DNA from: Flectobacillus sp.
GTDB taxonomy: Bacteria; Bacteroidota; Bacteroidia; Cytophagales; Spirosomataceae
Assembly (NCBI GenBank): GCA_029865665.1
Contig: JARXAV010000104.1
Location: 1-13,038 of the forward strand
Length of the DNA stretch: 13,038 nucleotides
Direction: 5' to 3'
Shown here: positions 1 to 6,053 of the stretch, in pieces
Layout: every line of letters starts with the position of its first letter
Position numbering within the stretch: the stretch's first letter is position 1
Made by a program: the position numbers and the translations under genes
Notes under the pieces: generated by a model
What the model was told of the DNA's origin: nothing
Seen by the model: only the letters and a program-made list of their open reading frames with translations
Databases searched by the model: none

Positions 1-138
1 GGTGGGGCGGAGGTAGTGGAAAGTATCGCCAAAGGACATCGACTAAATATCATTGGAGGAAATGACATTTGGAGAAGAGTGTACTGGGACGACCGTATTC
101 TTTATGTAAAAGAAAGCGATGTTTGGCAGGTAGAATAA
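1..138 (+). CDS. C-terminal fragment of a protein ending in an SH3b-like domain
   Basis: The reading frame is open from the first base and stops at TAA 136-138, leaving the last 45 residues of a longer protein whose start lies outside the window. The residues GHRLNIIGGNDIWRRVYW followed by a short ILYVKESDV strand resemble the second half of a bacterial SH3 (SH3b) domain, where a 'G-x-W-x-x-V' turn is followed by a 'GYV' strand. Such domains often bind peptidoglycan or peptides in the cell envelope. The resemblance is judged by eye on a short stretch, so the product's role is not assigned. A strong hairpin terminator follows 16 bases after the stop, so this is the last gene of its transcript. 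Coding is likely because the frame is open to the edge and ends just before a terminator. Confidence 0.65.
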   Translation, partial: GGAEVVESIAKGHRLNIIGGNDIWRRVYWDDRILYVKESDVWQVE

Positions 139-154
139 AATACGTTAAAAATAA

Positions 155-211
155 GATACAAAAAAGAAGGTTTGAAAATAGTAGCTATTTTCAAACCTTC
201 TTTTTTGTATC
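155..211. terminator. Perfect 27-bp bidirectional terminator hairpin
   Basis: Bases 155-181 and 185-211 are exact reverse complements around a 3-base loop (TAG). The base of the stem is A-rich on one side and T-rich on the other (TTTTTT at 201-206), so it offers a U-tract in both directions. It lies between two convergent genes, the fragment ending at 138 and the dehydrogenase ending at 275, and probably ends both transcripts. Confidence 0.85.
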
Positions 212-274
212 CGTACCTTAATTCGTTGGTTTTACCTGCTTCCTGATAACAGACATACTAATAACGCCTGTTGA

Positions 275-1084
275 CTATCGCTTTAGAGGGGAATCCTTTT
301 CTTTTGCCAACGTATTATAAACCATCGAGTCCATTAAACCAGGCAACCATTTATTTAAGAAAACTGTTAGTTTGCCTTGACCAGTCAATACCAAATCACG
401 TTTGCGTTTTTGAACTGCCTTCAAAATGTATTGAGCTACTTCTTCCGAAGACATCATTTTCCCCTCGTCACGCATAGAATCTCCTTTATTGCTTCCATCT
501 GCTCCCAAAGATGCCATTCGTATATTAGAAGCTGTAAAGCCAGGACAAGCCGTTAACACGTGTACTCCTGTATGTAATAATTCCGTACGAAGTGCCTCAA
601 GAAAGCCATTCATCGCAAATTTTGAAGCCGAATACCCTGCACGAACAGGTAGGCCTCGGTAGCCTGCAATAGACGAAATCCCTACAATTGAACCTTTACT
701 CGCTTTGATATAAGGTAAAGCATATTTCGTTGCATAGACTGTTCCGTAGAAATTGATGTTCATTAAGGTTTCAATTACACTTAAATCACAATCTTCAAAC
801 ATTGCACGCATCGAGATTCCTGCATTGTTGATTAAGATGTCAATTTTTCCGAATTTCTCTATCGTTTTTGCAACCATCAGTTCATTGTCATGGGCAACGC
901 TCACATCAGCAACAATGGCTAGATTGTTGATGCCTGCTTTGCTAAGTTCAGCACTTACGGAGTTCAGAGCGTCTTCTCTTCGCCCTGTGATGACAATACT
1001 TGCTCCTTCTTGTCCAAAAGCAAAAGCCAATGCCTTTCCAATTCCTGAGGATGCCCCCGTTATAATGACTACTTTATCTTTCAT
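275..1084 (-). CDS. Short-chain dehydrogenase/reductase (classical SDR family)
   Basis: This is a 269-residue cytoplasmic NAD(P)-dependent oxidoreductase of the classical SDR type. All family signatures are present: the nucleotide-binding TGASSGIG at residues 9-16, NNAG at 86-89, and the catalytic set N111, S138, Y151 and K155 (YSASK). The ACPG segment after the active site is also typical. The basic pair R35-R36 after the second strand suggests a preference for NADP(H). The substrate cannot be read from the sequence. The overall pattern, with the GISSIAGYRGLPVRAGYSAS stretch and a C-terminal tail reaching a short hydrophobic segment (FLNKWLPGLMDSMVY), resembles the DHRS7/11-beta-HSD-like group, but that placement is tentative. 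It faces a shared terminator downstream. Its start is divergent from the possible small gene at 1121, leaving only about 36 bases between the two starts. I saw no clear consensus promoter for it. Confidence 0.93.
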   Translation of the reverse strand: MKDKVVIITGASSGIGKALAFAFGQEGASIVITGRREDALNSVSAELSKAGINNLAIVADVSVAHDNELMVAKTIEKFGKIDILINNAGISMRAMFEDCDLSVIETLMNINFYGTVYATKYALPYIKASKGSIVGISSIAGYRGLPVRAGYSASKFAMNGFLEALRTELLHTGVHVLTACPGFTASNIRMASLGADGSNKGDSMRDEGKMMSSEEVAQYILKAVQKRKRDLVLTGQGKLTVFLNKWLPGLMDSMVYNTLAKEKDSPLKR

Positions 1085-1120
1085 CTGATTGTAATGTTCA
1101 GTTATTTTAGAAGGTATCAG

Positions 1121-1285
1121 ATGGAACGCCTAATCATACCTCTGGTGTTAATTTTATTGGTATGGGCGTTTCATTTACCTAAATTAATGTTGAAATTTTA
1201 TTCAAGTTTACAAAATCATTCCGAAAAAGAAGAACCAGAATGGGAAATAGTAAACTTTTCAAGAAAATATTTCCGTAATTTGTAA
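1121..1285 (+). CDS. Possible small single-pass membrane protein (54 aa)
   Basis: A short frame starts at ATG 1121 and encodes MERLIIPLVLILLVWAFHLP, a strongly hydrophobic N-terminal helix of about 15-20 residues. A positively charged and then acidic tail follows (NHSEKEEPEWEIVNFSRKYF). An upstream in-frame ATG at 1094 would add nine residues but puts charged residues before the helix, so 1121 is preferred. It lies between the dehydrogenase and rlmD, ending 42 bases before the rlmD start, and could be cotranscribed with rlmD. I do not recognise a family. The clean membrane helix plus hydrophilic tail and the fit into an otherwise unexplained gap favour a real gene, but a frame this short can occur by chance. 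Confidence 0.45.
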   Translation: MERLIIPLVLILLVWAFHLPKLMLKFYSSLQNHSEKEEPEWEIVNFSRKYFRNL

Positions 1286-1287
1286 GA

Positions 1288-1295
1288 TATTTTTG
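1288..1295 (+). promoter_or_regulatory. Candidate -7 box for rlmD (TATTTTTG)
   Basis: TATTTTTG fits the Bacteroidota -7 consensus TAnnTTTG exactly and sits 33 bases before the rlmD start codon. No TTG is found at the expected -33 distance, so this is a partial promoter match in AT-rich DNA. Confidence 0.35.
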
Positions 1296-1327
1296 ATAAA
1301 TATATTGAACACAAGAACATCGTTAGC

Positions 1328-2743
1328 GTGAAAAAGAAAAAAGAGAATATTATTTTTGAAAATATCCTTGTTGGAGATTTTTCTTCAGAAGCAAAGTGTA
1401 TTAGTAGAATTGATGACCAAGTCGTATTTATAGAAGGGCCAGTTGCTCCTGGCGATCTTGTGGATTTGAGAGTGATGAAAAAGAAAAAAACGTTTATGGA
1501 AGCCGTAGCGTTTAACATCAGACCTCAATCGCCATACAGAACTCAAACCAGTTGCGAACACTTTGGTGTTTGTGGTGGGTGCAAGTGGCAACACATTGAT
1601 TATCAGACTCAGTTATCCTTTAAGACTCGTCAGGTAACAGATGCGTTAGAGCGTATTGCTAAGGTGAATTTACCCGAAATAAAACCTATTTTAGGCTCGT
1701 CAGAAACGTTCTTTTATCGTAATAAATTAGAATATACGTTCTCGCAAAACCGTTGGTTGACAATCGAACAAATTCAGTCAGGATTAGATTATTCAAGAAA
1801 TGCCCTTGGTTTTCATGTGCCTCGTCGCTACGATAAAATCTTAGATATTAACAACTGTCTGCTTCAACCAGAGCCGTCGAATACCATTCGTTTAGCCGTA
1901 AAGGCTTTTGCTGAAGAGCATAAGATGTCGTTTTACGAACAAGTAAAACAAGAGGAAGGAGCATTGCGTAATTTAATTATTCGTACGTCGGCTTCTACAG
2001 GAGACATCATGGTGATTGTTCAGTTTGCGTATTGCAAGCAAGAAGAAATTGATTTAATGATGAATTTCTTGGCAGAAAAATTCCCAGAAATTACGTCGTT
2101 AAATTACATCATCAATACCAAAGGCAACGATACGTTCTTTGACTTAAACGTAATCAATGTAAAAGGTTTACCTTATATTATTGAAACGATGGAAGATTTG
2201 AAGTTCAGAGTTGGACCAAAATCTTTTTATCAGACCAATTCTAAGCAGGCTTTCGAATTATATAAAATTACACGTGACTATGCGGGGATTACCAACGATG
2301 ATTTTGTGTATGACCTTTACACAGGAACAGGAACGATTGCCAACTTTGTAGCTCGTCAAGCTAAAAAAGTAATTGGTTTAGAATATGTAGAAATGGCTGT
2401 TGAAGATGCCCGTATCAACTCGCAAGTGAATGGAATTACCAACACAGAGTTCTATGCTGGCGATATGCGTAAACTATTAGATAGAGAGTTTGTCGATGCT
2501 CATGGTCGCCCAGATATTGTTATTACCGATCCACCACGTGCAGGGATGGACGAGCCAGTGGTTCGTACCTTGTTAGAAGCTGCCCCTAAAACGATTGTGT
2601 ACGTAAGTTGTAATCCAGCCACCCAAGCAAGAGATTTAGCTTTGTTAGATGCCAAATATCAAGTAACGGAGGTACAACCAGTAGATATGTTCCCACAGAC
2701 ACACCACGTAGAAAACGTAGTTAAATTGGTGAAACGCTCGTAA
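1328..2743 (+). CDS. rlmD: 23S rRNA (uracil-C5)-methyltransferase RlmD (RumA)
   Basis: This 471-residue enzyme methylates carbon 5 of a uracil in 23S rRNA (U1939 in E. coli numbering) using S-adenosylmethionine. Domains in order are a TRAM RNA-binding domain (about residues 8-62), a 4Fe-4S cluster site with C76, C82, C85 and C177 (CEHFGVCGGC plus a later Cys), a central domain, and a C-terminal methyltransferase fold. Visible motifs are FYQTN (300-304), the SAM-binding DLYTGTGTI (329-337), DPPRAGM (401-407), the catalytic nucleophile C428 in SCNP, and the general base E462 in HHVEN. Length is close to that of E. coli RlmD (433). The start is GTG at 1328; no ATG lies in a better position, and the TRAM domain begins soon after. 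Bacteroidota often have more than one TrmA/RlmD-type enzyme, so the exact target uracil is inferred. A terminator shared with the convergent dCMP deaminase follows. Confidence 0.92.
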   Translation: MKKKKENIIFENILVGDFSSEAKCISRIDDQVVFIEGPVAPGDLVDLRVMKKKKTFMEAVAFNIRPQSPYRTQTSCEHFGVCGGCKWQHIDYQTQLSFKTRQVTDALERIAKVNLPEIKPILGSSETFFYRNKLEYTFSQNRWLTIEQIQSGLDYSRNALGFHVPRRYDKILDINNCLLQPEPSNTIRLAVKAFAEEHKMSFYEQVKQEEGALRNLIIRTSASTGDIMVIVQFAYCKQEEIDLMMNFLAEKFPEITSLNYIINTKGNDTFFDLNVINVKGLPYIIETMEDLKFRVGPKSFYQTNSKQAFELYKITRDYAGITNDDFVYDLYTGTGTIANFVARQAKKVIGLEYVEMAVEDARINSQVNGITNTEFYAGDMRKLLDREFVDAHGRPDIVITDPPRAGMDEPVVRTLLEAAPKTIVYVSCNPATQARDLALLDAKYQVTEVQPVDMFPQTHHVENVVKLVKRS

Positions 2744-2758
2744 AAACGTAGCTAACGT

Positions 2759-2798
2759 AAAATCCCTTCTTAACGCTCTTGGGCTAAGAAGGGATTTT
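2759..2798. terminator. Bidirectional terminator between rlmD and the dCMP deaminase gene
   Basis: Bases 2759-2772 and 2785-2798 form a 14-bp perfect stem with a 12-base loop. The stem ends in A4 on one side and T6 on the other, giving a U-tract on both strands. It sits 15 bases after the rlmD stop and 6 bases beyond the stop of the minus-strand deaminase gene. Confidence 0.85.
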
Positions 2799-2804
2799 TT
2801 ATGT

Positions 2805-3272
2805 CTAACGTTCAAGGTTGCCTTGATATTGAATTACTTCTACGCCAAATTTCTTTAAAAATTCAACGCCTTCATCTTTTGGAATCCCTTTGTATTGAGC
2901 ATAGGAGTCTTTGAAGATGACTTTGCTGATTTTCATGGAGTAAATAATTCTGGCACAAGCGATGCAAGGAGAGAGGGTTACATAGATAGTTGCTCCTTCC
3001 ATCGAAGCCCCATTTTTGGCGGCATACAAAATAGCATTTTGTTCTGCATGTAACGCTAAAGAACAACTGCCTTTTGAATCTCGTTCACAGCCATGTTCTG
3101 GAAATTCTTCATCACAATTATGCGTTCCTGCTGGGGGGCCATTATAGCCAATGGAAATGATGCGAGTATCTTTGGTTAAAACAGCACCAACATGAGCTTT
3201 AATACAATGGGATTTTTTGGCAAGGTTTACCGCTAAATCCATGTAAATGTCGTCAAAATTAGGTTTTATCAT
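2805..3272 (-). CDS. dCMP deaminase (deoxycytidylate deaminase, ComEB-like)
   Basis: This zinc enzyme converts dCMP to dUMP, supplying the thymidylate pathway in the cytoplasm. With the ATG at 3272 the product is 155 residues, normal for the family. The catalytic zinc site is HAE at 75-77 with proton-shuttling E77, and PCIAC at 102-106 giving C103 and C106. The family-specific GYNGPPAGTHNC segment is at 42-53, and extra Cys and His residues (H51, C53, C62, C70) lie where dCMP deaminases hold an additional zinc. A longer in-frame start at 3353 exists, but it lies inside the tRNA terminator hairpin and adds 27 residues without family resemblance. MIKPNFDDIY is the usual start in this phylum. 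The gene is downstream of the tRNA on the same strand but separated from it by that terminator, so it should have its own promoter in 3273-3343. I saw no exact consensus there. Confidence 0.92.
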   Translation of the reverse strand: MIKPNFDDIYMDLAVNLAKKSHCIKAHVGAVLTKDTRIISIGYNGPPAGTHNCDEEFPEHGCERDSKGSCSLALHAEQNAILYAAKNGASMEGATIYVTLSPCIACARIIYSMKISKVIFKDSYAQYKGIPKDEGVEFLKKFGVEVIQYQGNLER

Positions 3273-3343
3273 GATTACGTGATGTGTTAAGGATAAATCA
3301 TCAGGGGTCTTGGAAGCTAAAATAGCAAATAGCCTTAAATAAA

Positions 3344-3371
3344 AAAAGCCCAACTAAAAAGTTGGGCTTTT
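3344..3371 (-). terminator. Terminator of the tRNA gene
   Basis: Bases 3344-3355 and 3360-3371 form a 12-bp perfect stem with a 4-base loop. On the minus strand the stem is followed by a run of T (complement of the A tract at 3341-3347). It begins 6 bases past the tRNA 3' end, so it ends the tRNA transcript before the dCMP deaminase gene. Confidence 0.85.
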
Positions 3372-3376
3372 GACAG

Positions 3377-3450
3377 TAGCGGGAAGCAGGATCGAACTGC
3401 CGACCTTAGGGTTATGAATCCTACGCTCTAACCATCTGAGCTATCCCGCT
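3377..3450 (-). tRNA. tRNA with anticodon CAT (elongator Met, or Ile2)
   Basis: Read on the minus strand, the 74 bases fold as a standard tRNA. The acceptor stem is AGCGGGA/TCCCGCT with discriminator A, the D arm is GCTC/GAGC, the anticodon loop is TTCATAA, and the T arm is GGCAG/CTGCT with loop TTCGATC. The 3' CCA is not encoded (the next bases read CTG). The anticodon stem lacks the three G-C pairs of initiator tRNA, so this is an elongator-type tRNA. CAT is used both by tRNA-Met and by tRNA-Ile2, whose C34 is changed to lysidine by TilS; the sequence alone does not settle which. The pair next to the anticodon loop (31-39) is an A-C mismatch. It has its own promoter and terminator and is a single-gene transcript. 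Confidence 0.93.
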
Positions 3451-3466
3451 GTCGTTTAACGTGGTG

Positions 3467-3497
3467 CAAAATTACGCTTTTGAAACTTACGATGCAA
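3467..3497 (-). promoter_or_regulatory. Primary-sigma promoter of the tRNA gene
   Basis: On the minus strand the pattern is TTG (3497-3495), 20 bases, then TAATTTTG (3474-3467), an exact match to the Bacteroidota consensus. The expected transcription start is about 7 bases further on, near 3460, which leaves a leader of roughly 10 bases before the tRNA 5' end. Confidence 0.75.
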
Positions 3498-3690
3498 GTA
3501 ATTTTGAAGAAAAAAGTGAAAAAAAAGATAAGTTTTTTATTAATAATTGTAAATCAGATACTTATAGTGTCTATTAGCTTCTGTAGTTCTATTATATTGA
3601 AATAATCCTGCTTTGTTATTGTTAAATTGTTGATTTTCATTGAATTAACCTTGTAATGTCTTCTTTTTTTGTAAAAGTTTTACTAAAAAC

Positions 3691-3720
3691 TTGCATATTA
3701 ATTTCAGATTAATACCTTTG
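3691..3720 (+). promoter_or_regulatory. Primary-sigma promoter upstream of the START-like gene
   Basis: TTG at 3691-3693, 19 bases, then TACCTTTG at 3713-3720 is an exact match in both boxes and in spacing. Transcription would start near 3727 and give a 5' leader of about 164 bases. A second, weaker candidate (TTG 3857-3859, 17 bases, TAACTTTA 3877-3884) would start almost at the ATG. Confidence 0.6.
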
Positions 3721-3890
3721 CCAATAACAACATCTGAATAAAGTTTTTGAAATTTTATGTAGAAATTGTGTGTTCAGCGTATTTAGGTAATTAAGCATAT
3801 TTTAAATGCTTCATCAGTTAGATGATACTGTAATTCCTATACCACAGATATGCTTTTTGTTGAATTTATGACATTTTAACTTTAGAAAAA

Positions 3891-4283
3891 ATGGGTAAAC
3901 ACAAGTTTGTAATTGAATTTGAACTTAGAGCCTCTCCAAAAGTGCTTTTTCCTTACGTTAGTACTGCTTCAGGTTTGCAACAATGGTTTGCCGAAAAGGT
4001 TACGTTGAAAAATAGCACAACGTTTGATTTTATTTGGGATGGGGATAGTCATGTAGCGAATGTTTCGCAACATCGTGTCAATAAGTCAATTAAATTTGAT
4101 TTCCTTCCTACAACCGAGGAAACAAGAGATCATAATTATCTTGAATTTAAAATGGACGTGAGCGAATTAACAGGTTCAACTTATCTAAAGGTGATTGATT
4201 ATTCAGACAGCAATGATGATGATGAGTTAACAGAACTTTGGGAGGATTTAATGTATAAGCTCAAAGAAATTGTAGGAAACTAA
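3891..4283 (+). CDS. START-like domain protein (SRPBCC/AHSA1-like)
   Basis: This 130-residue protein consists of a single helix-grip domain of the START/SRPBCC superfamily, which has a deep cavity for a hydrophobic ligand. The N-terminal strand FVIEFELRASPKVLFPYVST (6-25) followed by SGLQQWFAEKV (27-37) is the typical opening, with the WF of AHSA1-like proteins. A series of strands and a C-terminal helix (TELWEDLMYKLKEIV, about 114-128) close the fold. It has no signal peptide or membrane segment, so it is cytoplasmic. Proteins of this type are common and conserved in the Bacteroidota as 'START-like domain' proteins; I know of no ligand or pathway assigned to them. The ATG at 3891 has no Shine-Dalgarno sequence, as usual here. 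It stands alone, with its own promoter region and a hairpin after the stop. An acidic stretch (DSNDDDELTELWED) precedes the last helix. Confidence 0.82.
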   Translation: MGKHKFVIEFELRASPKVLFPYVSTASGLQQWFAEKVTLKNSTTFDFIWDGDSHVANVSQHRVNKSIKFDFLPTTEETRDHNYLEFKMDVSELTGSTYLKVIDYSDSNDDDELTELWEDLMYKLKEIVGN

Positions 4284-4354
4284 GTAATTCTTATAAAGAG
4301 CAAATTAACCGAGTTTAATGTAAACGTTATTCGATAGAAATATTTTTACAAATC

Positions 4355-4394
4355 AATCAAGAAAGACTTTTTCTATAAAGAGTCTTTCTTGATT
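4355..4394. terminator. Long hairpin after the START-like gene, probable terminator
   Basis: Bases 4355-4372 and 4377-4394 form an 18-bp stem (one G-T pair) with a 4-base loop. The 3' arm is T-rich, but no U-tract follows on the plus strand. Its position 71 bases after one stop and 100 before the next start suggests termination; it could also be an RNA-stabilising hairpin. Confidence 0.55.
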
Positions 4395-4466
4395 ACTTGC
4401 CTTCACGCTAATCCACGCAATTTCTTCTTTTTAGAAATATTAACTTTTCTAATCATTCTTTATCCT

Positions 4467-4474
4467 TAACTTTG
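4467..4474 (+). promoter_or_regulatory. -7 box upstream of the LptF/LptG-family gene (TAACTTTG)
   Basis: TAACTTTG matches TAnnTTTG exactly, is followed by CAC, and lies 19 bases before the ATG at 4494, giving a leader of about a dozen bases. The -33 position has TTT (4445-4447) instead of TTG, at 19-base spacing. Confidence 0.6.
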
Positions 4475-4493
4475 CACAATATTCAACGTTGAA

Positions 4494-5981
4494 ATGAAGA
4501 AATTAGATAAGTTAGTTCTCAAAGCATTTTTTGGCCCCTTTTTCCTCACCTTTGCCGTCGTCATCTTTATTTTCTTGATGCGATTAATTCTAACCTACTT
4601 TACTGATTTATTTGGTAAAGACCTAGGAGCGGATGTTTATGCCGAACTTTTCTTTTATTGTGCTATTATTACCATCCCATTGGCTTTGCCTTTAGCTATG
4701 TTGTTGTCGTCGTTGATGACTTTCGGTAAATTGGGGGAGTTCTTTGAATTGACCGCCATTAAAAGTGCTGGTATTTCGGTGGCCAGAGCCATGCGTCCAG
4801 TGCTTATTGTAGCGATGTTCGTCACGGGTTTTGCCTTTTGGTTTAATAATATTGCCCTTCCTTGGGCCAATTTAAAGTTCTATCGTCTGTTATACGATAT
4901 TAAGACAACCAAAACGACCCTTAATATTAAAGAAGGTATTTTTTACAACGACTTACCTGGTTATAGTATTAAAGTGATGAAAAAATATCCAGATGGTAAA
5001 ACCCTAAAAAATGTAATCATCTACGACCATACTCAGAACGATGGCAACAAGCACGTAACACTGGCTGATTCGGCCTTGATGTACGTAATCATGAATAAGC
5101 AGTATTTAGTGTTTGAACTATTTAATGGAAATGATTATTTAGACGATGCCGACAAAACAGGCGGAGCCGATCAAACGGATTTTGCTACCCACGGATTTCG
5201 AAAAAGTAAAGTCGTGATGAGTTTACAGGCCTTCGATATGCACAAGACCGAAGAAGACCAGTTTAAGCATCACCAAATAATGATGAATATTTATGAATTA
5301 TCACATGATTTGGATTCGATGAAGACCACGATGAAAGATGTGCGTAAGAGTATGTTTTTGTCATCACGGTCGTATTTTACCTATTTCCTAAAAGATTCTC
5401 AGATGCCTTTAGACTCGATTCAGAAGCGTCTTATAAAGGATGATAAGAAATGGATTGAGAAAGTGCTGGCAAAAAAGAAAGTTACGTCTTCAAATCCCTA
5501 TCAAAGTCTTGATTATGCCTTGAATCAAGCTAGAAACATGATTTCTTTTTCAGAAGCCAATCAGGCAACGCTTACCAGTAAGAACGAAGATATGTTTAAG
5601 ACGAACTTAGAATGGCATCATAAGTTTTCGAATGCCATTGCTGTATTTGTAATGTTCTTAATTGGTGCGCCACTCGGAGCGATTATCAAGAAAGGTGGTT
5701 TCGGAATGCCTGTTGTACTCGCTATCTCGTTCTTTATCTTGATGTACGTGATGACTCAGCAAGGAGATAAGATGGCCAAAGAAGGAAAAGTACTGGTTCA
5801 GATAGGAGCATGGATGTCTAATCTTATTTTGTTTTCAATCGGAATGTACTTTTTGAAGAAGGCAATCAATGACTCTCGTCTGTTTGAGTCTGACGTATAT
5901 GCCGTTTTGTGGGATAAGCTGAGAGGGAAACTAATGAATACAAAAATAGCACAGCGATTTATAAAAAAAGCTACAGCATAG
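4494..5981 (+). CDS. LptF/LptG-family permease (YjgP/YjgQ) of LPS export
   Basis: This inner-membrane protein of 495 residues belongs to the LptF/LptG family. Family members form the LptB2FG ABC transporter, which extracts lipopolysaccharide from the inner membrane and pushes it along the Lpt bridge. Three N-terminal membrane helices are visible (about 11-37, 52-76 and 101-123), with the conserved loop FGKLGEFFELTAIKSAGIS between the second and third; this is the coupling-helix region that contacts LptB. Three more helices lie near the C-terminus (about 379-398, 404-421, 436-456), including the family-typical LIGAPLGAIIKKGGFGMPVV. The periplasmic part between the two halves is about 250 residues and includes a charged, helical section (about 250-375) beyond the usual beta-jellyroll. 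That makes the protein over 100 residues longer than E. coli LptF or LptG. LptF and LptG cannot be told apart by eye. It has its own -7 box and is followed by an independent rpsO promoter. Confidence 0.9.
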   Translation: MKKLDKLVLKAFFGPFFLTFAVVIFIFLMRLILTYFTDLFGKDLGADVYAELFFYCAIITIPLALPLAMLLSSLMTFGKLGEFFELTAIKSAGISVARAMRPVLIVAMFVTGFAFWFNNIALPWANLKFYRLLYDIKTTKTTLNIKEGIFYNDLPGYSIKVMKKYPDGKTLKNVIIYDHTQNDGNKHVTLADSALMYVIMNKQYLVFELFNGNDYLDDADKTGGADQTDFATHGFRKSKVVMSLQAFDMHKTEEDQFKHHQIMMNIYELSHDLDSMKTTMKDVRKSMFLSSRSYFTYFLKDSQMPLDSIQKRLIKDDKKWIEKVLAKKKVTSSNPYQSLDYALNQARNMISFSEANQATLTSKNEDMFKTNLEWHHKFSNAIAVFVMFLIGAPLGAIIKKGGFGMPVVLAISFFILMYVMTQQGDKMAKEGKVLVQIGAWMSNLILFSIGMYFLKKAINDSRLFESDVYAVLWDKLRGKLMNTKIAQRFIKKATA

Positions 5982-5982
5982 C

Positions 5983-6013
5983 TTGCTAATAAGAGAAATT
6001 ATAGTTAATTTTG
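5983..6013 (+). promoter_or_regulatory. Primary-sigma promoter of rpsO
   Basis: TTG at 5983-5985, 20 bases, then TAATTTTG at 6006-6013 matches the Bacteroidota consensus exactly and is followed by CAC. The -33 box begins 2 bases after the preceding stop codon. Transcription should start near 6020, giving a leader of about 35 bases. Confidence 0.75.
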
Positions 6014-6053
6014 CACGTTTACAAATTTTATAACATTTTAAAACTGGTTGAAG

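Larger units (their letters stand above)
3451..3890. other. 440-base non-coding stretch between the divergent tRNA and START-like genes
   Basis: I found no convincing gene here. It is very AT-rich, with long A and T runs (for example 3521-3540). It contains the tRNA promoter on the minus strand and a strong consensus promoter at 3691-3720 on the plus strand. It also holds a less certain plus-strand box at 3857-3884, and a further TAATTTTG at 3499-3506 with TTG only 16 bases upstream, overlapping the tRNA promoter. The 164-base segment from about 3727 to 3890 would be the leader of the START-like gene. The only small frame there (21 codons from ATG 3806) shows nothing recognisable. Confidence 0.6.

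Noticed and set aside
271..477. Plus-strand frame of 68 codons opposite the dehydrogenase 3' end
   Set aside because: It overlaps the dehydrogenase coding sequence on the other strand, shows no family features, and has no separate promoter.
753..1088. Open plus-strand frame of 111 codons inside the dehydrogenase gene
   Set aside because: It is the antisense shadow of a gene with complete SDR motifs and shows no recognisable domain of its own.
3806..3871. 21-codon frame in the leader of the START-like gene
   Set aside because: Too short, with no recognisable content (no run of regulatory codons), and not followed by an attenuator.
6048..6053. TTG start two codons upstream of the rpsO ATG
   Set aside because: Adds only Met-Lys before the conserved MYLTSE N-terminus; ATG at 6054 is the usual start in this phylum.
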